DNA of 64,000 nucleotides from Prescottella equi (GTDB lineage: Bacteria; Actinomycetota; Actinomycetes; Mycobacteriales; Mycobacteriaceae), in the NCBI RefSeq assembly GCF_020171745.1, contig NZ_JAIVAH010000004.1, positions 372,001 through 436,000 of the forward strand, written 5' to 3'. This document shows, one piece after another, positions 1 through 8,299 of this stretch (positions are counted from its first letter, which is position 1; each line of letters starts with the position of its first letter). Position numbers and translations under genes: made by a program. The notes beneath the pieces are model-generated. The model was not told the DNA's origin and did no database searches. It saw only the letters and a list, made by a program, of their open reading frames with translations.

Positions 1-2
1 TG

Positions 3-104
3 GTAGCCCACGGCCCCACCACGATCCGACCACTCGAGCTGACCGGACTGACCGAGGTGCTCGAGGTGCATCCGTCCGTCGAAGCGGCCCTGTCGACGGT
101 GTGA
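3..104 (+). CDS. C-terminal end of a probable STAS-domain anti-sigma factor antagonist (partial)
   Basis: Only the last 33 codons lie in the window and the gene enters from the left edge. The ending contains LELTGLTEVLEVHPSVEAAL, which closely resembles the last helix of SpoIIAA/RsbV-type STAS proteins. The stop codon overlaps the GTG of the next gene (GTGTGA), so the two are probably translationally coupled. Position before an RsbW-like kinase and sigF fits an RsbV role, which is to bind the kinase when unphosphorylated. The serine phosphorylation site lies outside the window and cannot be checked. Confidence 0.6.
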   Translation, partial: VAHGPTTIRPLELTGLTEVLEVHPSVEAALSTV

Positions 105-601
105 TCCTCGTGGCCGACAGAACGGTGATGCCGGCCTCCCCGGCACAGGAACCGGTCGCCGACGCGACGCGGGGCGACGACAGGTTGTCGCTGATCGAAC
201 TCCGCGCCGAACCGGCAGTGCTCGCCCCCGCTCGCAACGCGCTCGCAGAATTCCTGCGGCAGAACAGGTTTCCCGACGACCGGGCTTACGACGTGCTGTT
301 GGCCTGCTACGAGGCGATGGCGAATACCGTCGAGCACGCATACCCCAGCGGAACCGACGGCACCTTCGACCTGTCGGCGACGTGCGACCGCACCGGAACC
401 CTCACGGTGACGATCACCGATCGTGGCGAATGGAAGACCGGCGGACCGGATCCCGCGTCGCGTCGGGGCCGCGGTCTGCAATTGGTCCGCGCGTGCGCCG
501 ACCGATCCGAGGTCGTCTCCGGTGACACCGGGACGCGGGTACACCTCCAGTGGCTCGGCGCTCCGAGCAGCGCCGCGCCGTACGACGAACAGGGTGGCTA
601 G
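101..601 (+). CDS. RsbW-like serine kinase / anti-sigma regulatory factor
   Basis: This 166-residue protein has a GHKL ATPase fold of the HATPase_c_2 (RsbW/SpoIIAB) type. The N box is visible as YEAMANTVEHAYP near residues 70-82. A G1-like DRGEW and a G2 segment RRGRGLQL follow. Such proteins phosphorylate STAS antagonists and can bind a sigma factor. The GTG start overlaps the stop of the STAS gene, and the UsfX-like gene begins 6 bases after its stop, so it sits inside a sigF operon. A close paralogue lies at 3629-4057. Its true partner among the local STAS and sigma proteins is inferred only from position. Confidence 0.8.
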   Translation: MILVADRTVMPASPAQEPVADATRGDDRLSLIELRAEPAVLAPARNALAEFLRQNRFPDDRAYDVLLACYEAMANTVEHAYPSGTDGTFDLSATCDRTGTLTVTITDRGEWKTGGPDPASRRGRGLQLVRACADRSEVVSGDTGTRVHLQWLGAPSSAAPYDEQGG

Positions 602-607
602 AACACG

Positions 608-1039
608 ATGCAGACCGACCCCACTCCCGAAGTCTCCCAACGACAGAGCGACACCGCTCCCGCCGTCACGGTGTCCGTGGCTGCACGGCACGACCAGCTC
701 CCCATCCTGCGGATGCTGACCGAGGTCGTGGCGATGCGCAACAACTGCACGCTCGACCAGTCGGCCGATCTCAAGTTGGCCGTCGACCAGATCTGCACCC
801 TGCTGATCTCTTCCGCCGCCCCGGACACCGAGGTGACCTGTCGGTACACCACGGTGGACGACACGTTCCGCATCGTGCTGACCGCGTTCACGGTCGCCGA
901 GTGGTACCCCGAACGCGGCAGCCTCGAGTGGCGCATCCTCAGTGCACTGGCCGATTCGATCGCGATCGACCAGCAGCCCGACGCCTCCGGCCACACCACC
1001 GAATCGACCGTCACGATCTGCACCCGAAAGCTGGTGTGA
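608..1039 (+). CDS. usfX: UsfX/RsbW-like anti-SigF factor
   Basis: This is a 143-residue protein. The segment around residues 35-60, with DLKLAVDQICTLLISSA, matches the N-box helix of mycobacterial UsfX (RsbW, the SigF antagonist), and the length and position directly before sigF also match. As in UsfX, the G1/G2 ATP-binding motifs are much less obvious than in the gene at 101-601. It may therefore work mainly by binding the sigma factor. Only three bases separate its stop from the sigF GTG, so expression is probably coupled. The family call rests on pattern similarity and synteny. Confidence 0.75.
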   Translation: MQTDPTPEVSQRQSDTAPAVTVSVAARHDQLPILRMLTEVVAMRNNCTLDQSADLKLAVDQICTLLISSAAPDTEVTCRYTTVDDTFRIVLTAFTVAEWYPERGSLEWRILSALADSIAIDQQPDASGHTTESTVTICTRKLV

Positions 1040-1042
1040 CGG

Positions 1043-1828
1043 GTGGTTGCTCAGGCCGACACCCCGTCGTCGCAGTCCTCGGGCGACCTCGACGGGGTGG
1101 CCGAGCTCTTCGCCGAGCTGGCGGAGTGCGACCCCGGTGACGACCGGGGCAACGCGCTCCGCGACCGGATCGTCGCACAATCACTTCCTCTGGCGCGCAA
1201 CATCGCTCGACGATTCGCCAGCCGCGGCGAGGAGATGGACGACCTCTACCAGGTCGCCTGTGTCGGGCTCATCAACGCCGTCGACCGTTTCGACCCCGCG
1301 CAGGGGAACTTCGCCGCCTACGCGATCCCGACCATCATGGGCGAGGTCCGACGCTACTTCCGCGATCATGTGTGGGCGGCGCGGGTTCCGCGCCGAGTCA
1401 AGGATCTGACGCTCGACGTCGGCAAGGCCACCGAGACACTGTCACAGCGCCTCGGACGCTCCCCCACCGCAACCGAACTGGCCGTCGAACTCGGCACCGA
1501 CCCGGACTCGGTCATCGAGGCGATCGCCGCCGCCGGTGCGTACCAGACGCATTCGCTCGACAGCCCCGTCGGCCGGGACGGTGAGAGCGCGACCCTCGCA
1601 GACACCCTCGCGACCGACGACGCGGAACTCGAGCAGACCGAACTCCAGCTCGCGTTGAAGCCCGTCATCGACCAGCTCGAGCCGCGCGAGAAGCGCATCG
1701 TCGTGATGCGCTTCTTCGAGGAGAAGACCCAGACCGAGATCGCGCGTGAGATCGGCGTCTCGCAGGTCCAGATCTCCCGACTGCTGTCGAAGATCCTCAC
1801 CCGGATCCGCACGAACCTGGGCGAGTGA
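1043..1828 (+). CDS. sigF: RNA polymerase sigma factor of the SigB/SigF/SigG type
   Basis: This 261-residue protein shows the three regions of a group 3 sigma factor. Region 2 contains EEMDDLYQVACVGLINAVDRFD and the AYAIPTIMGEVRRYFRDH element. Region 3 contains a LGRSPTATELA helix-turn-helix. Region 4 ends with EKTQTEIAREIGVSQVQISR, the -35 recognition helix. Actinobacterial SigF controls stress and stationary-phase genes and is held by anti-sigma factors such as the gene just upstream. The GTG start is placed by the tight 3-base gap from usfX. It is the last gene of the rightward operon, and the phospholipase D gene converges on it from the right. Confidence 0.92.
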   Translation: MVAQADTPSSQSSGDLDGVAELFAELAECDPGDDRGNALRDRIVAQSLPLARNIARRFASRGEEMDDLYQVACVGLINAVDRFDPAQGNFAAYAIPTIMGEVRRYFRDHVWAARVPRRVKDLTLDVGKATETLSQRLGRSPTATELAVELGTDPDSVIEAIAAAGAYQTHSLDSPVGRDGESATLADTLATDDAELEQTELQLALKPVIDQLEPREKRIVVMRFFEEKTQTEIAREIGVSQVQISRLLSKILTRIRTNLGE

Positions 1829-1835
1829 GACGGGC

Positions 1836-3539
1836 TCAGTAGGCGCGTCGCAACCGCATGCGGAAGGGCCTGCCATCGGGGTCGACGACGAGTCGATAGA
1901 CGAGGGCGGCGGCGCGCTGCTGCCACAGCGGCGGCACGTCGATGTGGTGTCGCCGCAACCGACCCGCCGGCCTGGTACCGGCCGAGGGAGCCTCGTGCCA
2001 CCGGTCCAACTCGTCGACACTGCTTCTGACCGCATCGAAGAAGCGCTCCGGGTCGATCAGGTCGGCGTCGTCACCGTCACGCCTCCCGAGGTGTTCCCGG
2101 GCCAGTTCGAGTCGTAGGTCGCGCGCGAAGCGGCGAGCCCCGTCGCCCAACCCGGCAGGGTCGACCGGCGCACGAACATCGCGTTCGGTGTCCACCACCG
2201 CGGCGGTCAACTCCGAATCATGGGTCCAGGAACGCCGATTGAAGTTGTCGCTGCCGACAGCCGCCCACGTGTCGTCGACGACACACACCTTCGAGTGCAC
2301 GTACACGGGAATGCCGCGATCATTCTCGAGGTCGAGCACCAGCACCCGATCGCCACCGGCGTCGCGGATCGTCTCCAGCGCCGACGAATGACCGAGCAGC
2401 GCGGACGGGATGGTGATCGGACTGTCGTCGTCGAGGTACTTCGGCACGACCGCGACCAGTCGCAGCCGGGGTTCGCGGCGTAGCGCTTCCGCGAACACAC
2501 GCGCGACGTCCACCGACCACAGGTACTGATCCTCGACGTACACCAGGGTTCTCGCTCGATGCAGGACCTTTGCGTAGGCCTTGGCAGCACTCCGTTCCCC
2601 TTCCCGCGCAAAGGGGTACGCAGGCCGGCGCCGCGGGTAGGTTCGCAGCAATTGCACCGAACACGTACCGCAGGCCGCGGGTGGTGGTGTGGGAGAGGGC
2701 AGTTCGGACGGAGATCGAGTCAGGCCCCGCAGAATGTCCGGCAAGGCGTGCCACGGCAGCCGGGACAGGGCCGACGGGTCTTCCCACCGCTCCCGGAACA
2801 CGTCCTCGACGTCGCGGACGGCGGGGCCGCGAATCTGCAACTGCGCGTCGTGCCAGGCCGGGGTCTCACCGTATTCGGGCGGGAACGGCCGGCTGCGCGG
2901 ATCACCGAAGTGGTCGGCGTCGTCGCGCCGGGCGCGTGCGAGATCGATACCGCCGACGAATGCGACGTCTGCGATGGACGGGTCGGCGTAACGCACCACG
3001 ACGAACTTCTGATGATGGCTGCCGAGTGCGGGTACCCGCTGATCGAGGATCACCTCGCCGCCCGCGGCCTCGAGAGCCTCCGCGAGTCTGCGGTTGCGGC
3101 GTCCGGGGAAGCCCAGCGTCTCGATGTGCGAGCGCCACATCATGCCCTTGACTGTCGCTCCCCGACGGGCCGCGCCGGCGAACGCGTCGGCCACCGTCAC
3201 GCCGTCGACGAGCTGTTGATCGGCATCACCGCGCCAATCCGTGAACAGCACGAGGTCGTTCGCTCCGGCGCGGGCCAACGCCTCGGCCAACGCCGCGAAG
3301 TAGACCTTGCCGTGGATCAGCGGCGTGATGTCGTTGCCGTCGGTCCAATCCCGGATCCGGGTGTCGCTGTTGCCTCGTTCGTCGCTGCTGAGGAACCAGG
3401 GATGTGCCGGATCGAACTGCTCCCGGCGCCCCGTCAGCGCGAGACTGGATCGTCCGAACAGCGACGACGCCCGCCCGGCGAACACACGACACCGACACAC
3501 CACGGTTGCGACCAACGTTCGAATCCGCTTCGGGAACAC
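1836..3539 (-). CDS. Phospholipase D family protein
   Basis: With the GTG start at 3539 this is a 567-residue protein carrying two HKD motifs. The first is HHQKF near residues 175-179. The second is HSKVCVVDDTWAAVGSDNFN near residues 415-434, with the expected H-x-K-x4-D and G-S-x-N pattern. Proteins of this superfamily hydrolyse or transfer phosphatidyl groups through a phosphohistidine. No signal peptide or membrane segment is evident. The frame stays open to 3848, but that extension is Arg/Pro-rich low-complexity sequence overlapping the opposite-strand gene, so I rejected it. The start is uncertain, since other GTG and TTG codons lie just downstream. Confidence 0.85.
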   Translation of the reverse strand: MFPKRIRTLVATVVCRCRVFAGRASSLFGRSSLALTGRREQFDPAHPWFLSSDERGNSDTRIRDWTDGNDITPLIHGKVYFAALAEALARAGANDLVLFTDWRGDADQQLVDGVTVADAFAGAARRGATVKGMMWRSHIETLGFPGRRNRRLAEALEAAGGEVILDQRVPALGSHHQKFVVVRYADPSIADVAFVGGIDLARARRDDADHFGDPRSRPFPPEYGETPAWHDAQLQIRGPAVRDVEDVFRERWEDPSALSRLPWHALPDILRGLTRSPSELPSPTPPPAACGTCSVQLLRTYPRRRPAYPFAREGERSAAKAYAKVLHRARTLVYVEDQYLWSVDVARVFAEALRREPRLRLVAVVPKYLDDDSPITIPSALLGHSSALETIRDAGGDRVLVLDLENDRGIPVYVHSKVCVVDDTWAAVGSDNFNRRSWTHDSELTAAVVDTERDVRAPVDPAGLGDGARRFARDLRLELAREHLGRRDGDDADLIDPERFFDAVRSSVDELDRWHEAPSAGTRPAGRLRRHHIDVPPLWQQRAAALVYRLVVDPDGRPFRMRLRRAY

Positions 3540-3557
3540 ACCGCGATGATCCCAGTA

Positions 3558-3584
3558 GGTATATCCATCGGGCGTGCGGGGTAT
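3558..3584 (+). promoter_or_regulatory. Candidate SigF-type promoter
   Basis: GGTAT at 3558-3562 and GGGTAT at 3579-3584 are separated by 16 bases. The actinobacterial SigF consensus is GGTTT, about 15-17 bases, then GGGTA(T), so there is one mismatch in the -35 element. A start site near 3591 would leave a leader of roughly 38 bases before the ATG at 3629. It lies in the divergent gap between the phospholipase D gene and the second RsbW-like gene. Confidence 0.45.
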
Positions 3585-3628
3585 GTGACTGGGGATCGCG
3601 TCACCGTATCGAGCTGGGGAGAGAAGCC

Positions 3629-4057
3629 ATGTCACGGCCGCCGAGACAGCGCCCGACCGACGGCGGCCTGTCGCTGACGGGCATCCGCGCCGTCCCTGCC
3701 GAGCTGGCACCGGCCCGCGCCAGCCTGTCGTCGTACATGCGCGGTCTCGGCCTATCCGCGATCCAGGCGCAGGACGCGGTGCTGGCCGGCTACGAGGCGA
3801 TGGCGAACAGCGTCGAACACGCCTACCCGCCCGGCGGCGCAGGAACATTCGACCTGCACGCGACCCACGGACGCGACGGAGTCCTCACCGTCACGGTCAC
3901 CGACCACGGGACGTGGAAGAGCGCCGGCACGGATCCGCACGCCAAGCGGGGACGAGGTCTGCAGTTGATGAACGCGTGCAGCGACCGCACCGAAGTAGTC
4001 GGCAGCCGCAACGGGACGCGGGTCCGGTTGCAGTGGACGACTCTTACCGCGGCATGA
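3629..4057 (+). CDS. Second RsbW-like serine kinase / anti-sigma regulatory factor
   Basis: This 142-residue GHKL protein is a clear paralogue of the product at 101-601. Both share the N box YEAMAN(T/S)VEHAYP, the TD(R/H)G(E/T)WK element and RGRGLQL, and both end with a GTRV(H/R)LQW strand. The ATG at 3629 is preceded by GGGGAGAGAAG, a good ribosome-binding site. The frame continues upstream without a better start. The gene stands alone between the phospholipase D gene and the opposing two-component operon. It could phosphorylate a STAS partner encoded elsewhere or act redundantly with its paralogue. Confidence 0.8.
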   Translation: MSRPPRQRPTDGGLSLTGIRAVPAELAPARASLSSYMRGLGLSAIQAQDAVLAGYEAMANSVEHAYPPGGAGTFDLHATHGRDGVLTVTVTDHGTWKSAGTDPHAKRGRGLQLMNACSDRTEVVGSRNGTRVRLQWTTLTAA

Positions 4058-4081
4058 CCGCCACGGAACCGAACAGCGGGC

Positions 4082-4525
4082 TCAGCGCCGTCCGGGGAGA
4101 CGGACCACCTGCACCCAGAAGTCGTCGATCTGCCGAACGGCAGCGATGAACTGATCCAGATCCACGGGCTTGGTGACGTACGCGTTGGCGTGCAGCTTGT
4201 AACTGCGCACGATGTCCTCCTCGGCGCCCGACGTCGTCAGGATCACCACGGGGATGTCGGCCAGGTCCTGATCGGACTTGATCGTCTCGAGGACCTGGCG
4301 CCCGTCGTACTTGGGCAGGTTGAGGTCGAGCAGGATCAGGTCGGGCCGGATCGCGTCCGCGTACTCCCCGCGCCGGTAGAGGAAGTCCAGCGCCTGCTCG
4401 CCGTCCCGGACGACGTGCAGATTGTTGCCGACCTTGTTGAACTCGAACGCTTCCCGCGTCATCAGCTCGTCGCCGGGATCGTCCTCGACGAGGAGGACGT
4501 CGATTGCCTTGCCTGCAGCGCTCAT
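4082..4525 (-). CDS. Single-domain response regulator (Rcp1-like)
   Basis: This 147-residue protein is a stand-alone receiver domain. The acidic pocket is at EDDPGD near residues 14-19. The phospho-acceptor Asp is in LILLDLNLP near residue 67, followed by the conserved Thr in ILTTSG and the Lys in TKPVD. There is no output domain, so it probably relays phosphate or acts by protein contact, like Rcp1-type regulators. Its ATG overlaps the stop of the upstream histidine kinase (ATGA), which makes that kinase the likely cognate donor. It is the last gene of the three-gene leftward operon. Confidence 0.88.
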   Translation of the reverse strand: MSAAGKAIDVLLVEDDPGDELMTREAFEFNKVGNNLHVVRDGEQALDFLYRRGEYADAIRPDLILLDLNLPKYDGRQVLETIKSDQDLADIPVVILTTSGAEEDIVRSYKLHANAYVTKPVDLDQFIAAVRQIDDFWVQVVRLPGRR

Positions 4526-6144
4526 GTGAGGGCTCCCTCTCTGGTGTCGGCGCCGGCGCCGGCACCCCTGTCTGCTTCACCTGTCACGGGCAACGTGAAC
4601 TCGAACCGGGCCCCGCCGGTGTAGGTCGTGTCGAGCCAGATCTGTCCGCCGTGGTACTCGACGATCTTCTTGCACAGCGCGAGCCCGATCCCGGTACCTG
4701 TGTACTCGTCGCGGGCGTGCAGGCGCTGGAAGATGACGAAGATCTTGTCGGCGAACTGTTCGCCGATTCCGATCCCGTTGTCCTGCACGCTCACCAGCCA
4801 CATGCCGTCGGGCCGGTGCTCGACACTGATCGAGATCTCGGGTGCCGTGTCGGGGCGCGCAAACTTGATTGCGTTGCCGATCAGGTTCTGCCACAGCATC
4901 GTCAGCAACGTCGAATCGCCCTCGACGTCGGGCAGCCGGTCCGGCCGGTCGATCCGCACACCCGATTCGTCGACAGAGGCCGCCAGATTCGACAACGCCT
5001 TGTCGACCGCGTGGTCCAGCGGCACCGGGCCGAAGCCGTCGCTCATCCGGCCGACCCGGGAGAACGTGAGCAGGTCGTTGATCAGGACCTGCATCCGCTT
5101 CGCGCCGTCGACCGCGAAGTCGATGTACTGAAGACCGCGCTCGTCGAGCACGTCCCCGTACCGCTTCTCGAGAAGCTGACAGAAGGAGGCGACCTTGCGC
5201 AGGGGCTCCTGCAGATCGTGCGACGTCACATAGGCGAACTGTTCGAGTTCGGCGTTGGAGCGTCGCAGCTCCACCGTCTGGGCGTCGAGCTTGGCGGTCT
5301 GCACCTCGAGCCGGGACTGCCGGTCCCGCACGATCTCGAGTTCCGCGACGATCCGTCGCCGCATACCCTCGATGTCCTCGGCGAGAGCCCGGATGTCGGC
5401 CGGCCCGTTGCCCGCGTCGACCTGCTGCCCGAAGTTGCCCTGCACCACACGCCGCGACGATGCCGACAGCCGCCGCAGAGGGTTGATGATCGCCTTGCGG
5501 ATCAGCACCGCGATGACGACACACGCCGCCAGCAGCACGAAGAACAACGAGGAGAAGACGATCGAACGCATCGTCCGCGCATGCGCGAGGGTTTCCCGGG
5601 CGTCGGCACCGGCCTGGGCGAGGTGCTGATCGAGCGCGCCGAGGTCGGCACGCAACTCGTCGAAGGCGTTCTTGCCGCGATCGAAGACGACCGGGTCCAG
5701 GGGGCGGCCCCCGGTGTCGGGTGTGACGGCGAGGATCGGCTCGACGAAGACCGCGTGCCAGTCGGCAGCGCCCTGCTCGATGCCGTCGAGGTCCGCAATC
5801 AAATCGGACCGCGGGCTGATGAGCCCGCGTAGCTCCGCGGTGGCCTCCTCCTGCAGCTGCAGGCCTGCGGTGTACGGCTCGAGCGCCGCGTCGTCACCGC
5901 TGAGTGCGTAACCGCGAACGCCGGTCTCCTGATTGAGGAATGCGGCCCGGAGCTGGGACGCCGCAGCGTCGGCCGGCGACAGCCGGTCGATCAGGTCGTC
6001 GGTGGCAGTCTGGGTCCGGTTCAACGACACGGCCGCAGTCACCCCACCGGCACAGATCAGAACCACCAGGACTGCCAGGATCACGTTGAACCAGGCCTGG
6101 ACCGTCAGGCCCTTGCCGAGGGTCCGTCGTGATTGCGAGCTCAT
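4522..6144 (-). CDS. CHASE3-domain sensor histidine kinase
   Basis: This 540-residue membrane kinase starts at the ATG at 6144, which overlaps the upstream stop as ATGA. A membrane helix near residues 17-38 is followed by a helical CHASE3 sensor whose QETGVRGYALSG motif is typical. A second membrane helix lies near residues 185-205, then HAMP and a coiled coil. The phosphorylated His is in YVTSHDLQEPLRKV, and the ATPase domain has an N box (LIGNAIKFA) and G boxes (DNGIGI, GTGIGLALCKK). It lies between a REC-PP2C phosphatase and a receiver protein, both overlapping it by four bases. The signal sensed is unknown. Confidence 0.88.
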   Translation of the reverse strand: MSSQSRRTLGKGLTVQAWFNVILAVLVVLICAGGVTAAVSLNRTQTATDDLIDRLSPADAAASQLRAAFLNQETGVRGYALSGDDAALEPYTAGLQLQEEATAELRGLISPRSDLIADLDGIEQGAADWHAVFVEPILAVTPDTGGRPLDPVVFDRGKNAFDELRADLGALDQHLAQAGADARETLAHARTMRSIVFSSLFFVLLAACVVIAVLIRKAIINPLRRLSASSRRVVQGNFGQQVDAGNGPADIRALAEDIEGMRRRIVAELEIVRDRQSRLEVQTAKLDAQTVELRRSNAELEQFAYVTSHDLQEPLRKVASFCQLLEKRYGDVLDERGLQYIDFAVDGAKRMQVLINDLLTFSRVGRMSDGFGPVPLDHAVDKALSNLAASVDESGVRIDRPDRLPDVEGDSTLLTMLWQNLIGNAIKFARPDTAPEISISVEHRPDGMWLVSVQDNGIGIGEQFADKIFVIFQRLHARDEYTGTGIGLALCKKIVEYHGGQIWLDTTYTGGARFEFTLPVTGEADRGAGAGADTREGALT

Positions 6145-7403
6145 CGACGAGCACCTTCCTTCGTCATCCGTACGTGTACGACGGCGATGTCGTCGGTGAG
6201 GCCGCCGTGGTCGGCCGCGAGACTCTCCGCGTGGCCGATCAACGCGTCGACGAAGTCGTCCGGGGACGCATCGCCGCGCGTGCGCGCGTATTCCAGCAGG
6301 CGTTCCTCGCCCAACCGTTCGGTCGTACCGATGCGGCTCTCGAACAGTCCGTCGGTGAAGAGCACGATCGAGGTCCGGTCGTCGACGGCCAGCTCCTGGA
6401 CCGTCCAGTTTCCCGGTTCCCGGCGCAGCCCCAGCGCGGGGCCGCCCGGAACCTCGAGCCACTGCACCTCGGAACCGCTGCGCAGCATCATTCCGGGGTG
6501 TCCGGCGCGGATCACGCGCATCGTGGACCGATCGGGGGCGAGCACGACGCAGGTCATCGTCGCGAAGATGTGGCGCCGGGGCCGCTCCGCGATCAGGATC
6601 TCCTCGAGCGTCCGCATCGCGGATTCGGTGGGTACGCCGCCGACCACCAGCGTGCGCCAGGCGATCCTGAGGCTCACCCCGAGGGCGGCCTCGTCCGGGC
6701 CGTGCCCGCAGATGTCACCGATGAGGATGTGCACCGCGCCGTCACAAGACTCGACGACGTCGTAGAAGTCGCCTCCGAGCAGGCCGTGTTCACGTCCGGC
6801 GCGGTAGCGCGCAACCACCTCGACATGGTCACCGCGCAGCAGCGGGATCGGCAGCAGGCCCCGCTCGAGCCGGGCGTTCTCGCGAGAGCGCTGCTCGCTG
6901 GCCTGCAACGCCGCCGCGTTGTTCTCGGTCCGCTTGCGCTCTACTGCGTACAGCACCGAACGGGTCAGCAGGTCGGCGTCGACGCGCCCCTTGACCAGAT
7001 AGTCCTGAGCGCCTGCCGCCACAGCAGCGAGTCCGGTCCGGTCCTCGGCGAGCCCCGTCATCACCACGACGGGCACGCCGTTCGCGCAGCGTTGCACGGT
7101 CGCGAGCGCGTCGAGGCCCTGGGCGTCCGGCAGGTGCAGATCCAGCAGAATGCAATCCGGCCTGTCGGTTTCGAGTAGCGCCTGTGCCTGGCTGAGCGAC
7201 TTGGTCCAGACGAGCTCGAACTCGGACATCGACTCGAGGGCCATCTCCTCCACGAGGAGGGCGTCGCCCGGGTCGTCCTCGATCAGCAGGATCGACAGTC
7301 TGCCCCCGCCCACACTTTCCATACCGGTGGGAACCGACTCGATGCCGTTCACGCCCGGCGGGCCGGCGACTCTGCCGACAGGGTCATGACCGACTCCCAT
7401 CAC
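6141..7403 (-). CDS. Response regulator with PP2C/SpoIIE phosphatase output (RsbU-like)
   Basis: The protein is about 420 residues long. An N-terminal receiver domain has LIEDDPGD and phospho-acceptor CILLDLHLP. A coiled-coil linker rich in Glu/Arg follows, then a PP2C_SIG/SpoIIE phosphatase domain. The phosphatase metal-binding motifs GGDFYD, IGDICGHG, FTDGLFE and TDDIAVV are all visible. Such proteins dephosphorylate STAS antagonists and so release the sigma factor from its RsbW partner, which links this operon to the sigF genes at the left edge. The start is uncertain among GTG 7403, ATG 7400 and ATG 7322, because none has a strong ribosome-binding site. Confidence 0.85.
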   Translation of the reverse strand: MMGVGHDPVGRVAGPPGVNGIESVPTGMESVGGGRLSILLIEDDPGDALLVEEMALESMSEFELVWTKSLSQAQALLETDRPDCILLDLHLPDAQGLDALATVQRCANGVPVVVMTGLAEDRTGLAAVAAGAQDYLVKGRVDADLLTRSVLYAVERKRTENNAAALQASEQRSRENARLERGLLPIPLLRGDHVEVVARYRAGREHGLLGGDFYDVVESCDGAVHILIGDICGHGPDEAALGVSLRIAWRTLVVGGVPTESAMRTLEEILIAERPRRHIFATMTCVVLAPDRSTMRVIRAGHPGMMLRSGSEVQWLEVPGGPALGLRREPGNWTVQELAVDDRTSIVLFTDGLFESRIGTTERLGEERLLEYARTRGDASPDDFVDALIGHAESLAADHGGLTDDIAVVHVRMTKEGARR

Positions 7404-7492
7404 GTAAGGGCAGTAGATCTGCCGACCACAACCCTAACGGACGCTTGGACCACAGTTCACACGCTGTGAGCGCACGCACGCGCTGTCGTTCC

Positions 7493-8104
7493 CTATGCGG
7501 CAGCCACCGGGACGGCGACGGCGAGCCCGGCGAACATCTTCGAGAACGACCCGAGTGACGCCTCCACCTCGTCGGCCCGCCCGTCGGCGAGCCAACCGAG
7601 GATGAGGCCGTCGATGGCCGTGGTGACCATGCGGCTGAGCACCGGGATCGGCACGGTCCATTCGATTCCGGCCGTCTCGGCCAGCCGGGTCAGGAACTGG
7701 CCGGTGGAGGCGTAGTACTCGCGGTACTGCCACTCGGCGATGTCGCTGCGTTCGGGCGCGCGCAGCGCCCCGACCGTCAGTTCGTAGAAGACCAATTGCT
7801 TCTCGGGTTGGACGCGGACGGTGTCCCACAGCGTCATGAGCCCCTTGAAGATCGACTGCTCGACATCAGCCCCGGGAGTCAGGCTGCCCACCGCCTTCTC
7901 GACGAACCCCGCGACCACCTCGCGGGTAAGTTCGCGCAGCAACTCCTCCTTGGAACTGAAGCAGTAGTGGAAGACGCTCTGTTGCACTCCGGCCTCGGCG
8001 CAGATCGCCCGCGTGCTCGCTGCTGCGAGTCCCACCTCGGAGCTCACCCGGATGGCTGCATCGAGCAAGTCCCTGCGTCGTTGTTCCGCCGAAACGTAAG
8101 GCAT
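7493..8104 (-). CDS. TetR family transcriptional regulator
   Basis: This 203-residue protein has an N-terminal TetR helix-turn-helix, with AAASTRAICAEAGVQQSVFHYCF near residues 26-48 and SSKEELL after it. The C-terminal ligand domain is not diagnostic. The ATG at 8104 is preceded by GGAAAGG at a spacing of five bases. It is divergent from the esterase gene at 8300, the usual arrangement for a TetR repressor of a neighbouring hydrolase. That target is inferred from position alone. Confidence 0.85.
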   Translation of the reverse strand: MPYVSAEQRRRDLLDAAIRVSSEVGLAAASTRAICAEAGVQQSVFHYCFSSKEELLRELTREVVAGFVEKAVGSLTPGADVEQSIFKGLMTLWDTVRVQPEKQLVFYELTVGALRAPERSDIAEWQYREYYASTGQFLTRLAETAGIEWTVPIPVLSRMVTTAIDGLILGWLADGRADEVEASLGSFSKMFAGLAVAVPVAAA

Positions 8105-8299
8105 TGCAACCTTTCCCGAACATCACCCCAGTGTTGTCGGCAGCGTAGTGTGCGGCCGCGCCGGTGACCAGGGTTAAACGCAGTGAATGTACCGCGGTGC
8201 ACGATGTCCGATTTCACCCTTGTTTCCAAGCTGGTCGGTTGACAAACTTCGGGGACCCGGCGGCGCGACGCTCGGGTCCCGCGGCGAGAGGACGAACCG

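Noticed and set aside
3540-3848. Upstream extension of the phospholipase D frame
   Set aside because: It is Arg/Pro-rich, has no family match and overlaps the opposite-strand RsbW-like gene. The HKD protein is complete from GTG 3539.
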